From NCBI RefSeq assembly GCF_002076895.1, contig NZ_CP020465.1, positions 3,844,001-3,908,000 of the forward strand: DNA of 64,000 bases, written 5' to 3'. Positions 1-8,316 of the stretch are shown piece by piece. Positions within the stretch are counted from its first letter, which is position 1. Each line of letters starts with the position of its first letter. The notes under the pieces are model-generated. The model was not told where the DNA came from, did no database searches, and was given only the letters and a program-made list of their open reading frames with translations. The translations under genes and the position numbers were made by a program. The stretch comes from Cognaticolwellia beringensis (GTDB taxonomy: Bacteria; Pseudomonadota; Gammaproteobacteria; Enterobacterales; Alteromonadaceae).

Positions 1-532
1 CGTTATTGCCTTCTTGCTCACCAGCATTTTTTAATATATCGGGTGCTAATTGATATTGGTTAATTTCAATATCAAGATCATCTATGCACAACGCTGTATC
101 AGTAGATAAACTAAGAGCAGGGCAGTTATCAACCGGAAACAGTTTTACTTCAGCTGAAGCGCCTGCAGTGGCTGATAAATCTTTTCTTAACGCAGACTCT
201 ACGCTTTGCCATGAGGGAAATTGGGTTTGATTAAAGCTATTTAAGTACAGCTTAAATGACTTTGATTCAACAATGCTAGGACTCGTGCATGGAAAACTAA
301 ACTCAGCAACAGCAACTACAGGCTTACCTTTGTCATTAAGCCATGAAAGTTCATAGCCATACCAAACATCTTCACCTGTAAAAGGAAGGTTATTAGCTGT
401 TAAGCCTAAACTGTCTCTATTTAAGCTTCTTGGTACCGCTTGTAGTAATTCTGGGTTATATTGACTGCAATAGTTTGTTGCTTTTCCAAGCGTTAAGTTG
501 CTTAACGCATTTGCGTTTGTATAAGTGCTCAT
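1..532 (-). CDS. queF: NADPH-dependent 7-cyano-7-deazaguanine reductase QueF (3' part cut by window edge)
   Basis: QueF reduces preQ0 to preQ1 in queuosine tRNA modification. About 177 N-terminal residues can be read on the minus strand; the C-terminal half, which carries the catalytic Cys in the long E. coli-type enzyme, lies beyond base 1. The visible part has the family signature ESKSFKLYLNSFNQT near residues 88-102 and PRSLNRDSLGL near residue 51, both very close to the E. coli-type (two T-fold) enzyme. I place the start at the ATG at 532, giving MSTYTNANAL as in E. coli, with a GAGAAGAAG ribosome site just upstream; an in-frame ATG at 583 would add 17 unlike residues. It is divergent from syd, the same pairing as in E. 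coli. Confidence 0.93.
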   Translation of the reverse strand, partial: MSTYTNANALSNLTLGKATNYCSQYNPELLQAVPRSLNRDSLGLTANNLPFTGEDVWYGYELSWLNDKGKPVVAVAEFSFPCTSPSIVESKSFKLYLNSFNQTQFPSWQSVESALRKDLSATAGASAEVKLFPVDNCPALSLSTDTALCIDDLDIEINQYQLAPDILKNAGEQEGNN

Positions 533-604
533 TTTGAGTAACTTCTTCTCTGGTTGTAACAATGCTGATAAAATTTTCTTCATTTTATAGGAATTAATCG
601 TTAG

Positions 605-1186
605 ATGAAAATATCAAATTATTCTCTTAATGATCTCGTATGGCATTTTTCTCAAGATTACTTAAAAGCGTACCAACATAGATTTGAACATTTACCTATT
701 ACTCATATAGTTGAGGATTGGGCGTCACCTTGCGAGCAAGGTGTGTATAAAGAAGAGTTTTCGCTTTGGCATCCGATAAAAGTGGATGAAGAACTGACTT
801 TCGATAATGTTGAAGAGGCCTTGGAAGTAAAACTTCATGATGACATTAAACAATATTTTACCGCTATGTACAGTGATAGCTTAGACGCAAGTTGCTCAGA
901 AGGGGATTTGTCATTGTTATTTGCATGGAGCAGCAAAGATTTCTCTCGTTTACAAGAAAATATCATTGGTCATATTTTAATGAAAACGAAATTAAAACAA
1001 AAGTTGACGATATTTTTTGCCATCACTGATGATGACGACCATATCATATCCTTAGACAATGAAACTGGCTCAGTTTGGGTCGAAAAAGTCGGCTGCGATC
1101 CGCATAAAAAAATAGCGGATACACTTGCTGATTTTATTTCGCAACTTACGCCACGGATACCACCAAAAGCTATCGAAAATGATTAG
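605..1186 (+). CDS. syd: SecY-interacting protein Syd
   Basis: Syd is a small cytoplasmic protein that binds SecY at the inner membrane and is thought to monitor translocon assembly. The 193 residues match the family's usual size of about 180. Family features seen are the SPC segment near residue 41, the acidic patches in the first half, LLFAWSSKDFSRLQENIIGHI near residues 104-124 (E. coli has a closely related TWSEDDFRRVQENLIGHL) and a C-terminal LADFISQL. It is divergent from queF with only 72 bp between the starts, so both promoters must lie there. In E. coli csrB follows syd directly; here a CsrB-type RNA lies 9.5 kb downstream. Confidence 0.93.
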   Translation: MKISNYSLNDLVWHFSQDYLKAYQHRFEHLPITHIVEDWASPCEQGVYKEEFSLWHPIKVDEELTFDNVEEALEVKLHDDIKQYFTAMYSDSLDASCSEGDLSLLFAWSSKDFSRLQENIIGHILMKTKLKQKLTIFFAITDDDDHIISLDNETGSVWVEKVGCDPHKKIADTLADFISQLTPRIPPKAIEND

Positions 1187-1258
1187 CAAGATTTAATCCG
1201 ACTATTAAAATGCTAATTTATTTGAATTGAATGGTTTATATACAGACTGTTTATGAGG

Positions 1259-1588
1259 CTATTGTTTTTTAGCCAATTGATTTTCCAATAGCTGTTTTAC
1301 CTGCTGTTTTAATTCAATAATTTCTTGCTGTAATGGCGCTAGGGCATTTGCTATAAGTAAGCTTATTTCTTCTGGGTTAGCTTTTTTAACAGTAGATGCC
1401 TTCGTTGTAATGTCTTTTTGTGGAGCATTTATAAACTCTGGGTCGTGATGCCAGTTTTTTAAAGCGGAAATGATTTTAGGCAAAGGTACCGTTTGGCTCA
1501 GACGACTTTTAATCAGCGCGACACTTGGCACTTTACCATCATTGGCTAGCTTGTTGGCGATGACGGAAATTTCATCAAATATAGTCAT
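1259..1588 (-). CDS. Small coiled-coil protein with possible KfrA-like DNA-binding N-terminus
   Basis: I do not recognise a named family with certainty. The 109-residue protein has an N-terminal helical part (residues 1-50) containing KVPSVALIKSRLSQ, which resembles the helix-turn-helix of KfrA-type N-terminal domains. A polar linker (55-70) follows, then a C-terminal heptad-like helix (EIIELKQQVKQLLENQL) likely to form a coiled coil. This layout suggests a dimeric DNA- or nucleoid-associated protein, which is inference only. It converges with syd (72 bp apart) and is divergent from the DUF3192 lipoprotein gene. Confidence 0.75.
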   Translation of the reverse strand: MTIFDEISVIANKLANDGKVPSVALIKSRLSQTVPLPKIISALKNWHHDPEFINAPQKDITTKASTVKKANPEEISLLIANALAPLQQEIIELKQQVKQLLENQLAKKQ

Positions 1589-1760
1589 AAATTATAACTC
1601 AAGTGTAAAAGAGACAATATTTTAGCGAAAAACACCAACTTTGTCTCGCTATGATTTTAGTTTTTTTGTTTATATTTAATTTAATCAATTAGTTAGAGAA
1701 GTGGTTTGGCATTTGCAACCATTTGTATAAAACCATTACTTTTGATGAGAGAAAAATAAA

Positions 1761-2117
1761 ATGAAAAAATCGTTATTAGCACTAATCGTTATCGCGCCTT
1801 TAACATTGGGTTTAACCGGCTGTGTTATTGCCGTTGGTGGCGAAGATGGTCACTCGATTTCAGGTGATTTTGAAGACCGAGAATATAAAAATAGAAAAAA
1901 AATTGCGGGTATTCAATTAAATACAGCCTTTGCTGATGTTTCTCGTGAAATGGGTGTAGCTGACTTTACCGAGACTTATTTAAAAGATGGCAAAACCGTT
2001 AATGTTGTTTACTACCGAACACACCGCCTGCACAAAGATGGCTTAACAACTAAAGATGAATGTACAAAATTAGTTTTTGTTAATAATAGCCTGACGGCTA
2101 TAGAGCAAGCCGGTTAA
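1761..2117 (+). CDS. DUF3192 family lipoprotein
   Basis: A 118-residue predicted lipoprotein. The signal peptide ends in the lipobox LTGC with the lipidated Cys at residue 21. The mature part has the DUF3192 pattern: a short charged linker, RKKIAGIQLNTAFADVSREMG near residues 46-66 and VVYYRTHRLHKDGLTTKDECTKLVF near 83-107. The fold resembles the small SmpA/BamE-type lipoproteins (residues IQLNTAFADV recall the BamE I-x-x-G-M-T-x-x-x-V helix), but no function is established. A ribosome site GAGAG precedes the ATG. Transcription ends at the strong hairpin at 2142-2176. Confidence 0.85.
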   Translation: MKKSLLALIVIAPLTLGLTGCVIAVGGEDGHSISGDFEDREYKNRKKIAGIQLNTAFADVSREMGVADFTETYLKDGKTVNVVYYRTHRLHKDGLTTKDECTKLVFVNNSLTAIEQAG

Positions 2118-2141
2118 CTGATTTTTATTTTATTTGAATAA

Positions 2142-2176
2142 AAAAAGGCGATATCAGTAATTGATATCGCCTTTTT
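2142..2176. terminator. Bidirectional Rho-independent terminator
   Basis: A 15-bp perfect inverted repeat (AAAAAGGCGATATCA, loop GTAAT, TGATATCGCCTTTTT) with an A-run on one side and a T-run on the other. It sits between the convergent DUF3192 and DUF3300 genes and can serve both. Confidence 0.92.
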
Positions 2177-2229
2177 AATTGCTTTAAAGCCGTTAAGTTT
2201 TTTTGTGGTAAATCTAAAGTCACGTGACA

Positions 2230-3696
2230 TTAGTTATGTTGTTTGGCTCGGCTTTGGTGCGTTCTACTACCGCTACTTTGTTGTCTGTTGGCCACGTTAG
2301 TATTTGAATGCTTTCTTACGCTTTTTTCGCTTTTTAAACGATTTGAGTTATGGCGCTTCTGCACTGTACTATTCGGTGTTTTCATTGGCTTTGAATAACT
2401 TTTTTCACTGTTATTTCGGCTAGTTAACACTTGAGTACTTTGCTTATGGCTGACGTTTTTTTCGTTAGCTCTAAACTCTTTATGCTTTTGCTCGTAACGT
2501 TTTGGCGATGTTTTTATTTTATTATTATCAATTTTTCTACTGTCTTTAGCGTGTCGCCAATTTTTATTTCCATAAGGTTCCTGTCTAGTAAATGAGTGTT
2601 TATTAGCCTTGTTCTGGTCAATTTTTTCTGCTCGATTGACTTGCAATTTATGCTTCAGACTTTGACTTTTACTACTGTTATATCTATTACTAGCATGCTG
2701 TGCTGTGTGCTTATTTTTATTCACAAAATGCCTTTGATTAGCACGTAAAACTTTATGTTGCTGAGCGCTAGGCGTTTGACTGCGATATTTTTTCTGAGTA
2801 CTCGATGTACGATAAGCTACCCCCTTTCTGTGCCGAGGGTTATGCTGCCAGCGTTTAGACTGGTAACTGGTCGAAGTTTTCTTCTTGCCATGGTTTTTGT
2901 AATATCGAGATTTGTGATGTTGAACTACAACATGCCGATTATTCCAATGTACAGCTCCAAAAAATAGCCCAACGGTTAGGTGTACAGGATTATGCCAATA
3001 ATAAGGACCATGATGCGAAACATAGTGCACAGGGTGCTGCCAAAAAATTGGTGGGTAATGCGACCAACGCCAATCACCATAAACCACTCGGGTGTCATAG
3101 TAGGGCACATAAATTATATCGGGTTGTCTTGATTCAATAATGATTGTTTTCGTTTCACGAACAACATTAACGTTGTTCATATTTTGAAGGTTTCCTGCCT
3201 GGTCTGCTTGTTGACGTAATATTTGCACACTGGCAAGTACTTGTGCCTCATCTTGCAAGAAAGCATCACCTAAATTACGCATCCAATGTAAATCTTCGCT
3301 TAATTTCTTAAGTACGTTTGGAAACGGTAGAAGGGCTTTAACGCTGGCATCCCAATCTTTATCATCAGCAGCGTCGGCAAGTGCCTGTGCGCTTAGTTGG
3401 CTGTTTTTATTTAACCAACGCTCTGCGTCAACAACTTCAATTGGGTATGTTGTAGCAATAAGGATATGGGTGAGCAAGGTGTCTGGGTATAAAGCGATGG
3501 GTGCCAGCATCTGCTCTAGCTCAGCACGTGTAAAATTGCGGGTGCTTGTTTGTTCAGCTAATGTTGGTTCATTATTTGAACCATAGTAGGTTTTACTAGC
3601 GTTTTCTGCGCTAAAACTTGGTGCAGATAGTACTAGTGCACTTGATAGAGAAAAAATTAAGTGACTCAACGACCTTTTGATATTTACTTTTAGCAT
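2230..3696 (-). CDS. DUF3300 domain-containing secreted protein
   Basis: A 488-residue protein with a signal peptide (residues 1-29, ending SFSA). The DUF3300 domain spans roughly residues 50-250: TRAELEQMLAPIALYPDTLL, the YPIEVVDAERWL helix, and the aromatic PDIIYVPYYDTRVVYGDW and YPPIFWQHP stretches. From about residue 265 to the end the protein is a low-complexity, strongly basic tail rich in Lys, Arg, His, Ser and Asn, probably disordered. The biochemical role of DUF3300 is unknown to me. The start has a good AGGAGAG ribosome site. It lies 135 bp downstream of the sensor kinase gene on the same strand, so it may be co-transcribed or controlled by it. Confidence 0.88.
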   Translation of the reverse strand: MLKVNIKRSLSHLIFSLSSALVLSAPSFSAENASKTYYGSNNEPTLAEQTSTRNFTRAELEQMLAPIALYPDTLLTHILIATTYPIEVVDAERWLNKNSQLSAQALADAADDKDWDASVKALLPFPNVLKKLSEDLHWMRNLGDAFLQDEAQVLASVQILRQQADQAGNLQNMNNVNVVRETKTIIIESRQPDIIYVPYYDTRVVYGDWRWSHYPPIFWQHPVHYVSHHGPYYWHNPVHLTVGLFFGAVHWNNRHVVVQHHKSRYYKNHGKKKTSTSYQSKRWQHNPRHRKGVAYRTSSTQKKYRSQTPSAQQHKVLRANQRHFVNKNKHTAQHASNRYNSSKSQSLKHKLQVNRAEKIDQNKANKHSFTRQEPYGNKNWRHAKDSRKIDNNKIKTSPKRYEQKHKEFRANEKNVSHKQSTQVLTSRNNSEKSYSKPMKTPNSTVQKRHNSNRLKSEKSVRKHSNTNVANRQQSSGSRTHQSRAKQHN

Positions 3697-3831
3697 GTTC
3701 TCTCTCCTTTAAACCGGATGATTTAAACGTCGCCTTTGTAAAACAATAAATGCAAAATTGTGCAGGTGACTTTTTAAGTTATGCTTGTAATATTAACAGC
3801 TGTAAACTGAACGTTAACTGAACAGATATGT

Positions 3832-5214
3832 TTATAGGGGAAAGTTAAGGGTAAATTTTGCGCCTTTTAGTTGTTCTGACGATCCGATGTGCATACTGCC
3901 TTGGTAACTTTTTACCAAATCACGCACGATGGCCAAGCCTATGCCATGACCATGTTGATAAGTGTCTGCTCGAGTTCCACGTTGTAATATATCTTCTCTA
4001 ACGGCGGGGGCTATGCCTACACCATCATCTTGAATAATAATAGTCATGCTATTTACAGAGAGTTTTATTTCAAGTTGAACTTCTTTTATAGCCGCTTTAC
4101 AGGCATTGTCTAATAAGTTACCCAGGATTTCTAACAGATCGGATTCATCACCTTTAAAATTGCATTCATGTTGAATGTTGACGGTAAACTTTAGTGATTT
4201 GTCTCGATATATTTTAGTCAAACTATTGATTAATTTATTTGCTATGGGCTCGACCGCTGTGCCTAAATACCATGATGATTGCCCCGCACTTTGTGCTTTA
4301 CGAAGCTGGTGTTCAATGATCACATTAATTATACTGAGTTGTTCTTGTGTTAATACTGATAGCTCTTTTTGAGTTTGCATAACCGCTAACGGAGTTTTCA
4401 AGCTGTGAGCAAGATCAGAAAGGGCATTTCGATAGCGTTGACGCTGTTTTTGTTCAGCACTTAGTAACAAGTTCAACTGCTCGGTCACTTGATTTAGCTC
4501 GGTTGGATAAGTCCCCGTAAGTCGCTCGCTTTTACCCTGTTCTACATCGCTAAGTTCGGTTTTTAAATTTTTTAAAGGCTTTAAAGTCCATATTGACCAG
4601 AGGTACTGAATCATCAAAAGTATTAACATTAAGCCAGCTAAACCTAACATAAGTTGACGATGAAACTCTGCCATCATTTGAGTTAAATCTTTTTGCTGCT
4701 TTATAATATGTAATGTCATGGGAAAAGGCTGCTCTTCATTGCCATAACTGACACTTAAGCTGTAGACATAATGTGCCTGGTCATCAATCTCAGCTTGGTA
4801 AAATGCATTTGCTCCTAACAGGGGTTGTTGAAAGCTTGTTGTTTGCCAAGGCGCAAGTAGTGATTGAGAACTCCAAAGCTTGATTGATTTAGTAGAAGGC
4901 TTTTCTGCTGTGTTGTTTTGAATTGTCGTTGAGCTAGAAGTTAGTACCGCATATAAGCCTGACTGGCTGACATTAAATTGGGTCTCCAATAGCTGATCTG
5001 GCATGATAAGCAGGTTATTTTCAACTTCAATAATCGCTAAAATAGAGTAAGAATAAGCAGAAAGTTCATTTTTCAAACTCGCCACCATATGTTTTTCATA
5101 GGCATTACTGATGATTAATCCGACGATAGGTAATAAGATGAAAATCATCAGTAAAGCACTAAATAGCACTCTTGTTTTTAATGAGTTCAAGGATTTTTTC
5201 AGTGAATTAAACAA
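3832..5214 (-). CDS. PhoQ-like sensor histidine kinase
   Basis: Inner-membrane sensor kinase of 460 residues. Transmembrane segments are at about 16-36 and 189-210, enclosing a ~150-residue periplasmic sensor region. A HAMP-like linker follows (211-255), then the phospho-acceptor helix SDLAHSLKTPLAVMQ with His270, very close to the PhoQ H-box DLTHSLKTPLAVLQ. The ATP-binding domain shows an N box (LGNLLDNACKAA), G1 (DDGVGIAP) and G2 (GHGIGLAIV). It should phosphorylate the response regulator encoded 51 bp upstream. The acidic metal-sensing patch typical of enteric PhoQ is not obvious, so the signal (divalent cations, peptides, envelope stress) is open. Confidence 0.9.
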   Translation of the reverse strand: MFNSLKKSLNSLKTRVLFSALLMIFILLPIVGLIISNAYEKHMVASLKNELSAYSYSILAIIEVENNLLIMPDQLLETQFNVSQSGLYAVLTSSSTTIQNNTAEKPSTKSIKLWSSQSLLAPWQTTSFQQPLLGANAFYQAEIDDQAHYVYSLSVSYGNEEQPFPMTLHIIKQQKDLTQMMAEFHRQLMLGLAGLMLILLMIQYLWSIWTLKPLKNLKTELSDVEQGKSERLTGTYPTELNQVTEQLNLLLSAEQKQRQRYRNALSDLAHSLKTPLAVMQTQKELSVLTQEQLSIINVIIEHQLRKAQSAGQSSWYLGTAVEPIANKLINSLTKIYRDKSLKFTVNIQHECNFKGDESDLLEILGNLLDNACKAAIKEVQLEIKLSVNSMTIIIQDDGVGIAPAVREDILQRGTRADTYQHGHGIGLAIVRDLVKSYQGSMHIGSSEQLKGAKFTLNFPL

Positions 5215-5265
5215 CTAAGATTGCCTTTTATATGTTTAAATTATTTACCTACTTTTCTAGTTAAA

Positions 5266-5955
5266 TCAGCCTAAATTAAGGTTAGAAAAGTCTTTTAATA
5301 AGTAGCCTTGGCCTCGCAAAGTCTCAATAAACTGATATTTATTTTCGGGATCAAGTTTCTTTCTTAATCGTCGAATAAAAACTTCAATAACGTTTGAGTC
5401 CAAGTCGAAGTCTTGATCATATATATGTTCAGTAAGCTGAGCTTTAGACTTTACTTCACCTAAATGGTGCATCAAGTACTCAAATAGTTTGTACTCATAA
5501 CTACTTAGAGAAATCGTTTTTTCATCAACGCTAACTTGCATACTTGAGGTGTTAATCGTAAAGGGGCCATTTTCGATCAACGGACTCGCTTGTCCTGCAC
5601 TACGTCGAATTAATGCATTTAATCTCGCGAGTAGTTCTTCAATATGAAAAGGTTTAGTTAAATAGTCATCAGCACCTGCGTCTAATCCTGAAACTTTATC
5701 TTGCCAACTACCTCGCGCCGTTAATATTAATATAGGGAATGTAAAGCCCTGTTCACGTAAGGATTTAATAACGCTTACACCATCAAGCTTTGGTAGACCT
5801 AAATCAATAATAGCAGCATCGTAAGGGAACTCTTGACCTTGAAATAATCCAGACTCACCATCACCTGCAACATCAACACTATATTTAGAGGTAATCAAAT
5901 GTTCTTTAACGTGTGCTTGCAGGTTTTTATCATCTTCGACGAGTAATATTCTCAT
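5266..5955 (-). CDS. PhoP-like response regulator (OmpR family)
   Basis: A 229-residue two-component regulator. The receiver domain (1-115) has the acidic pocket E7-D8-D9, phosphorylation site Asp51 (IIDLGLPKLDG), the LTARG Thr near residue 80 and the KPF Lys near 101. The C-terminal winged helix (about 130-225) contains VIEVFIRRLRKKLD and IETLRGQGYLL, typical of OmpR/PhoP DNA recognition. Asp51 and the FHIEELLARLNALIRR helix match PhoP-type regulators. It lies between the PepSY gene (6 bp upstream) and the kinase gene (51 bp downstream) in one apparent operon. Confidence 0.92.
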   Translation of the reverse strand: MRILLVEDDKNLQAHVKEHLITSKYSVDVAGDGESGLFQGQEFPYDAAIIDLGLPKLDGVSVIKSLREQGFTFPILILTARGSWQDKVSGLDAGADDYLTKPFHIEELLARLNALIRRSAGQASPLIENGPFTINTSSMQVSVDEKTISLSSYEYKLFEYLMHHLGEVKSKAQLTEHIYDQDFDLDSNVIEVFIRRLRKKLDPENKYQFIETLRGQGYLLKDFSNLNLG

Positions 5956-5961
5956 TGCTTA

Positions 5962-6270
5962 TTATCCTGATATTCGGCCTGTTTGGGCGTCAACATTGAC
6001 TGAGATCACATGACCATTGTCTTTAAGTAATTTCACTCGATAGCTTGGATTTTTTTTAGAACCACTATTGTTAACCTTTAGTACCTTACCGCCAAATTTA
6101 TTTTTAACTATACGGGCTGCTTGTTGAGCACTGATTGATTTAGTGTTACTAGCCTGACCATATTTAGTCTTTACAATCATCATACTATTGGGTGCAGCCT
6201 CAATCGTAGCAAACACCGGGGCTGCTATTAATAAAGCTATTACGCTTAGAATAAATAATTGTTTCTTCAT
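5962..6270 (-). CDS. PepSY domain small secreted protein
   Basis: A 102-residue protein with a signal peptide (1-21, ending PVFA) and a single PepSY domain: ISAQQAARIVKNKFGGKVLKV near residues 46-66 and YRVKLLKDNGHVISVNVDAQTG near 78-99. PepSY proteins are periplasmic and are thought to inhibit or modulate peptidases. Here it is the first gene of an operon with the PhoP/PhoQ-like pair, only 6 bp before the regulator, a common arrangement in marine gammaproteobacteria. A role in modulating the sensor is inferred from position alone. Confidence 0.9.
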   Translation of the reverse strand: MKKQLFILSVIALLIAAPVFATIEAAPNSMMIVKTKYGQASNTKSISAQQAARIVKNKFGGKVLKVNNSGSKKNPSYRVKLLKDNGHVISVNVDAQTGRISG

Positions 6271-6517
6271 TTAAGTACCTTCTCAAAATTACCTTATTAG
6301 ACAGTGTAAAATAATGATTGCTGTAATCCAAGTATCCGTTATTTTAAAATAACCAAGCTGAATGCTTTATGAACATATAATGTCCATAAAAATATGAATG
6401 GCTGTTTGAAAGATGCTTGGGACATAAATTGGAAAATATTTACAATCAGTGGCACCCAATGGCATCTAGCCAAACCATAAAATTAGATTTTAATTTCCAC
6501 ATTAAAGGCCTTTTAGA

Positions 6518-6719
6518 TATCAGTCGTCAGATGATGAGCTGGTTGATAGACTTGTGCTCTGGCTGATATCTAAAATCTTAATATTGTGACGTTTCAACGA
6601 ACCTGACCCCGTTGATTATCAGTCGTCAGATGATGAGCTGGTTGATAGACTTGTGCTCTCTCTGGCTGATATCTAAAACCTTAATATTGCGACGTTTCAA
6701 CGAACCTGACCCCGTTGAT
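6518..6719. repeat. Tandem pair of ~100-bp direct repeats
   Basis: Copy 1 covers 6518-6616 (99 bp) and copy 2 covers 6617-6719 (103 bp). They are nearly identical; the differences are an extra CTCT in copy 2 and a few single-base changes. Each begins TATCAGTCGTCAGATGATGA and ends ACGAACCTGACCCCGTTGAT. Copy 1 also has a long inverted repeat, TTTTAGATATCAG (6511-6523) against CTGATATCTAAAA (6563-6575). The array stops 2 bp before the stop codon of the DUF1499 gene. It looks like a non-coding, interspersed palindromic or REP-like element; no transposase gene is nearby. Confidence 0.85.
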
Positions 6720-6721
6720 AC

Positions 6722-7450
6722 TTACTTGTCAGAGAAAGTCGTGATAAATTTTTCGACACGAGCTGCATTAGCACCAAGATCTGTACCGCCAATACGCGAA
6801 ATTGAACGCAAATCTATTTTACTACTTACGCCCAGCGCTTGAACACGAATAGCAATATCATCTTTAAATGCCCACAGTGCCGAAGTATCAACCGCTTCAA
6901 TAATGCCTTGTTGTTCATTTTTAGCGACAACTTCCCAACCTAAACTTAATGCAACTTCAAGGGCTTTAGCAAACGCTTGGTCTTTATCTAATTGACTGAG
7001 TATCGGCTTTAATTTTGGGTATGCAGCCAATTGTAGCGGAGCAAGTTTTTCTTGGTCATAGGCTAACGGATTACTGTTGTCACCACGCAGCGCTATAATG
7101 GCGTTAAATTTAGGTAAATTAACCGTATCAGTAGTCACTTGATGTAGAAAAGGTAGTGATTTCGCTTTAGACGCTTGCATCGACAAACCTATAGCAGGTA
7201 TCGCAGATAGTATCGCAATAAAGGCACAACGTTTTGCCAACGGATATTGTTTTTTAAAGAGAGTAAAAAGCCCAATCAATATCGACACGGCTAATACAGC
7301 GATACTGGCATAACCTGTATATTTAATAATTTTAAAAGACACTCCCATCGGCCATAATTCCATTCGGTAAGCGATTACAGCGATAGGAAATCCTAGCAGC
7401 AAAGGAATAACGACGGCCTTACAGACGTTGGTGATGGTGTTAATTAACAT
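6722..7450 (-). CDS. DUF1499 domain-containing membrane protein
   Basis: I choose the ATG at 7450 (242 residues), preceded by GAGGG at good spacing; the open frame continues upstream to an ATG at 7480. The N-terminal third has about three hydrophobic segments (for example VIPLLLGFPIAVIAYRM and IAVLAVSILIGLFTLF). The C-terminal part is the DUF1499 domain: ALEVALSLGWEVVA, a middle IIEAVDTSALWAFKDDIAIRV and the signature IDLRSISRIGGTDLGANAARV before the end. DUF1499 has no established activity. It stands alone between the repeat pair and an 830-bp gap. Confidence 0.87.
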   Translation of the reverse strand: MLINTITNVCKAVVIPLLLGFPIAVIAYRMELWPMGVSFKIIKYTGYASIAVLAVSILIGLFTLFKKQYPLAKRCAFIAILSAIPAIGLSMQASKAKSLPFLHQVTTDTVNLPKFNAIIALRGDNSNPLAYDQEKLAPLQLAAYPKLKPILSQLDKDQAFAKALEVALSLGWEVVAKNEQQGIIEAVDTSALWAFKDDIAIRVQALGVSSKIDLRSISRIGGTDLGANAARVEKFITTFSDK

Positions 7451-8316
7451 AAATACCCTCATGCTTTTTATATGGCGCACTAGATTGTAATTGGTTTCGT
7501 AAGTCTAAATAGTAACAGTCATTGTTAGTGCATTGAACAATAGCCGGCATTTTGACACTTAAACAGATATATAAGAAGTGCTTTCCACTCAAACGCTAAC
7601 CTTTGCGATAGTAAAAATTTAATATCGTAAAATTATTGGCTAATGACCTAGATACAGTATCCAAAGTACATACGTCAATTAATCAGTATTGGATCTTACG
7701 CTATAAATTAAACATCAGTATATTCCTGACTAGATAATACAAATGCACTCGCACGACTTGCTATTACAAATAAAAGGCCAAAAAATTAGTAATAGTGCCA
7801 TTTAGGTCTCTATTTTTAATATTTAGGAGTACAAGAGTAATAGACGGTTTGCTTGAGGTTTTTCTGCAGTAATACAAAGGCTTATAGTGTTCTTGTGCTA
7901 CTAGAGCTAATCTATACACCAAGAGATTTTGCACCACCTGCAAGGGCAGAGCGATAAACAGACCGTTAGGTTCTGAATCGCACATAAAGGTAACCTTGAT
8001 CCAAAGTCCAAATATCACTCTGCTTGCTGATGTCCGCAATGTCGGATCACTTGCCATTATAAAGATAAGTCGTAACGTCTGCTTTCCTATATAAACTAGT
8101 ATTTACTATTGAAAGTTGAAGTTAAATATCAAGGTTGTTAGGTGTTCAAAGTAGATGATATTAAGCGGCTAGTATGAATATTATAAATCGGCAGTTTTAA
8201 TATAATTAAAGGGCAAAGCTAATGCGATTAGCTATATATCAAGTAAGCATTGTTCAGCTTCGGTTCAGAATAACTCTGGTTAAATGACAGTCATACCCAA
8301 TTTAAAGGCTGTCATT
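7451..8316. other. Long intergenic region without a supported gene
   Basis: About 870 bp between the DUF1499 gene and the anchor-H protein gene. A 97-codon open frame on the minus strand (7764-8057) has no ribosome site, no recognisable family and a composition like random translation, so I do not call it. The stretch 7880-8060 is less AT-rich than its surroundings and could be a decayed gene or mobile-element scar, but I cannot identify a parent. Promoters for the flanking genes must lie at the edges. Confidence 0.5.

Noticed and set aside
2755..2967. 70-codon open frame opposite the DUF3300 gene
   Set aside because: Shadow of the real gene; no start signal or domain.
6612..6842. 76-codon open frame starting inside the direct repeat
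   Set aside because: It runs from repeat DNA into the antisense of the DUF1499 gene; not a gene.
7764..8057. 97-codon open frame on the minus strand
   Set aside because: No ribosome site, no recognisable domain, odd composition; kept only as a note on the intergenic region.
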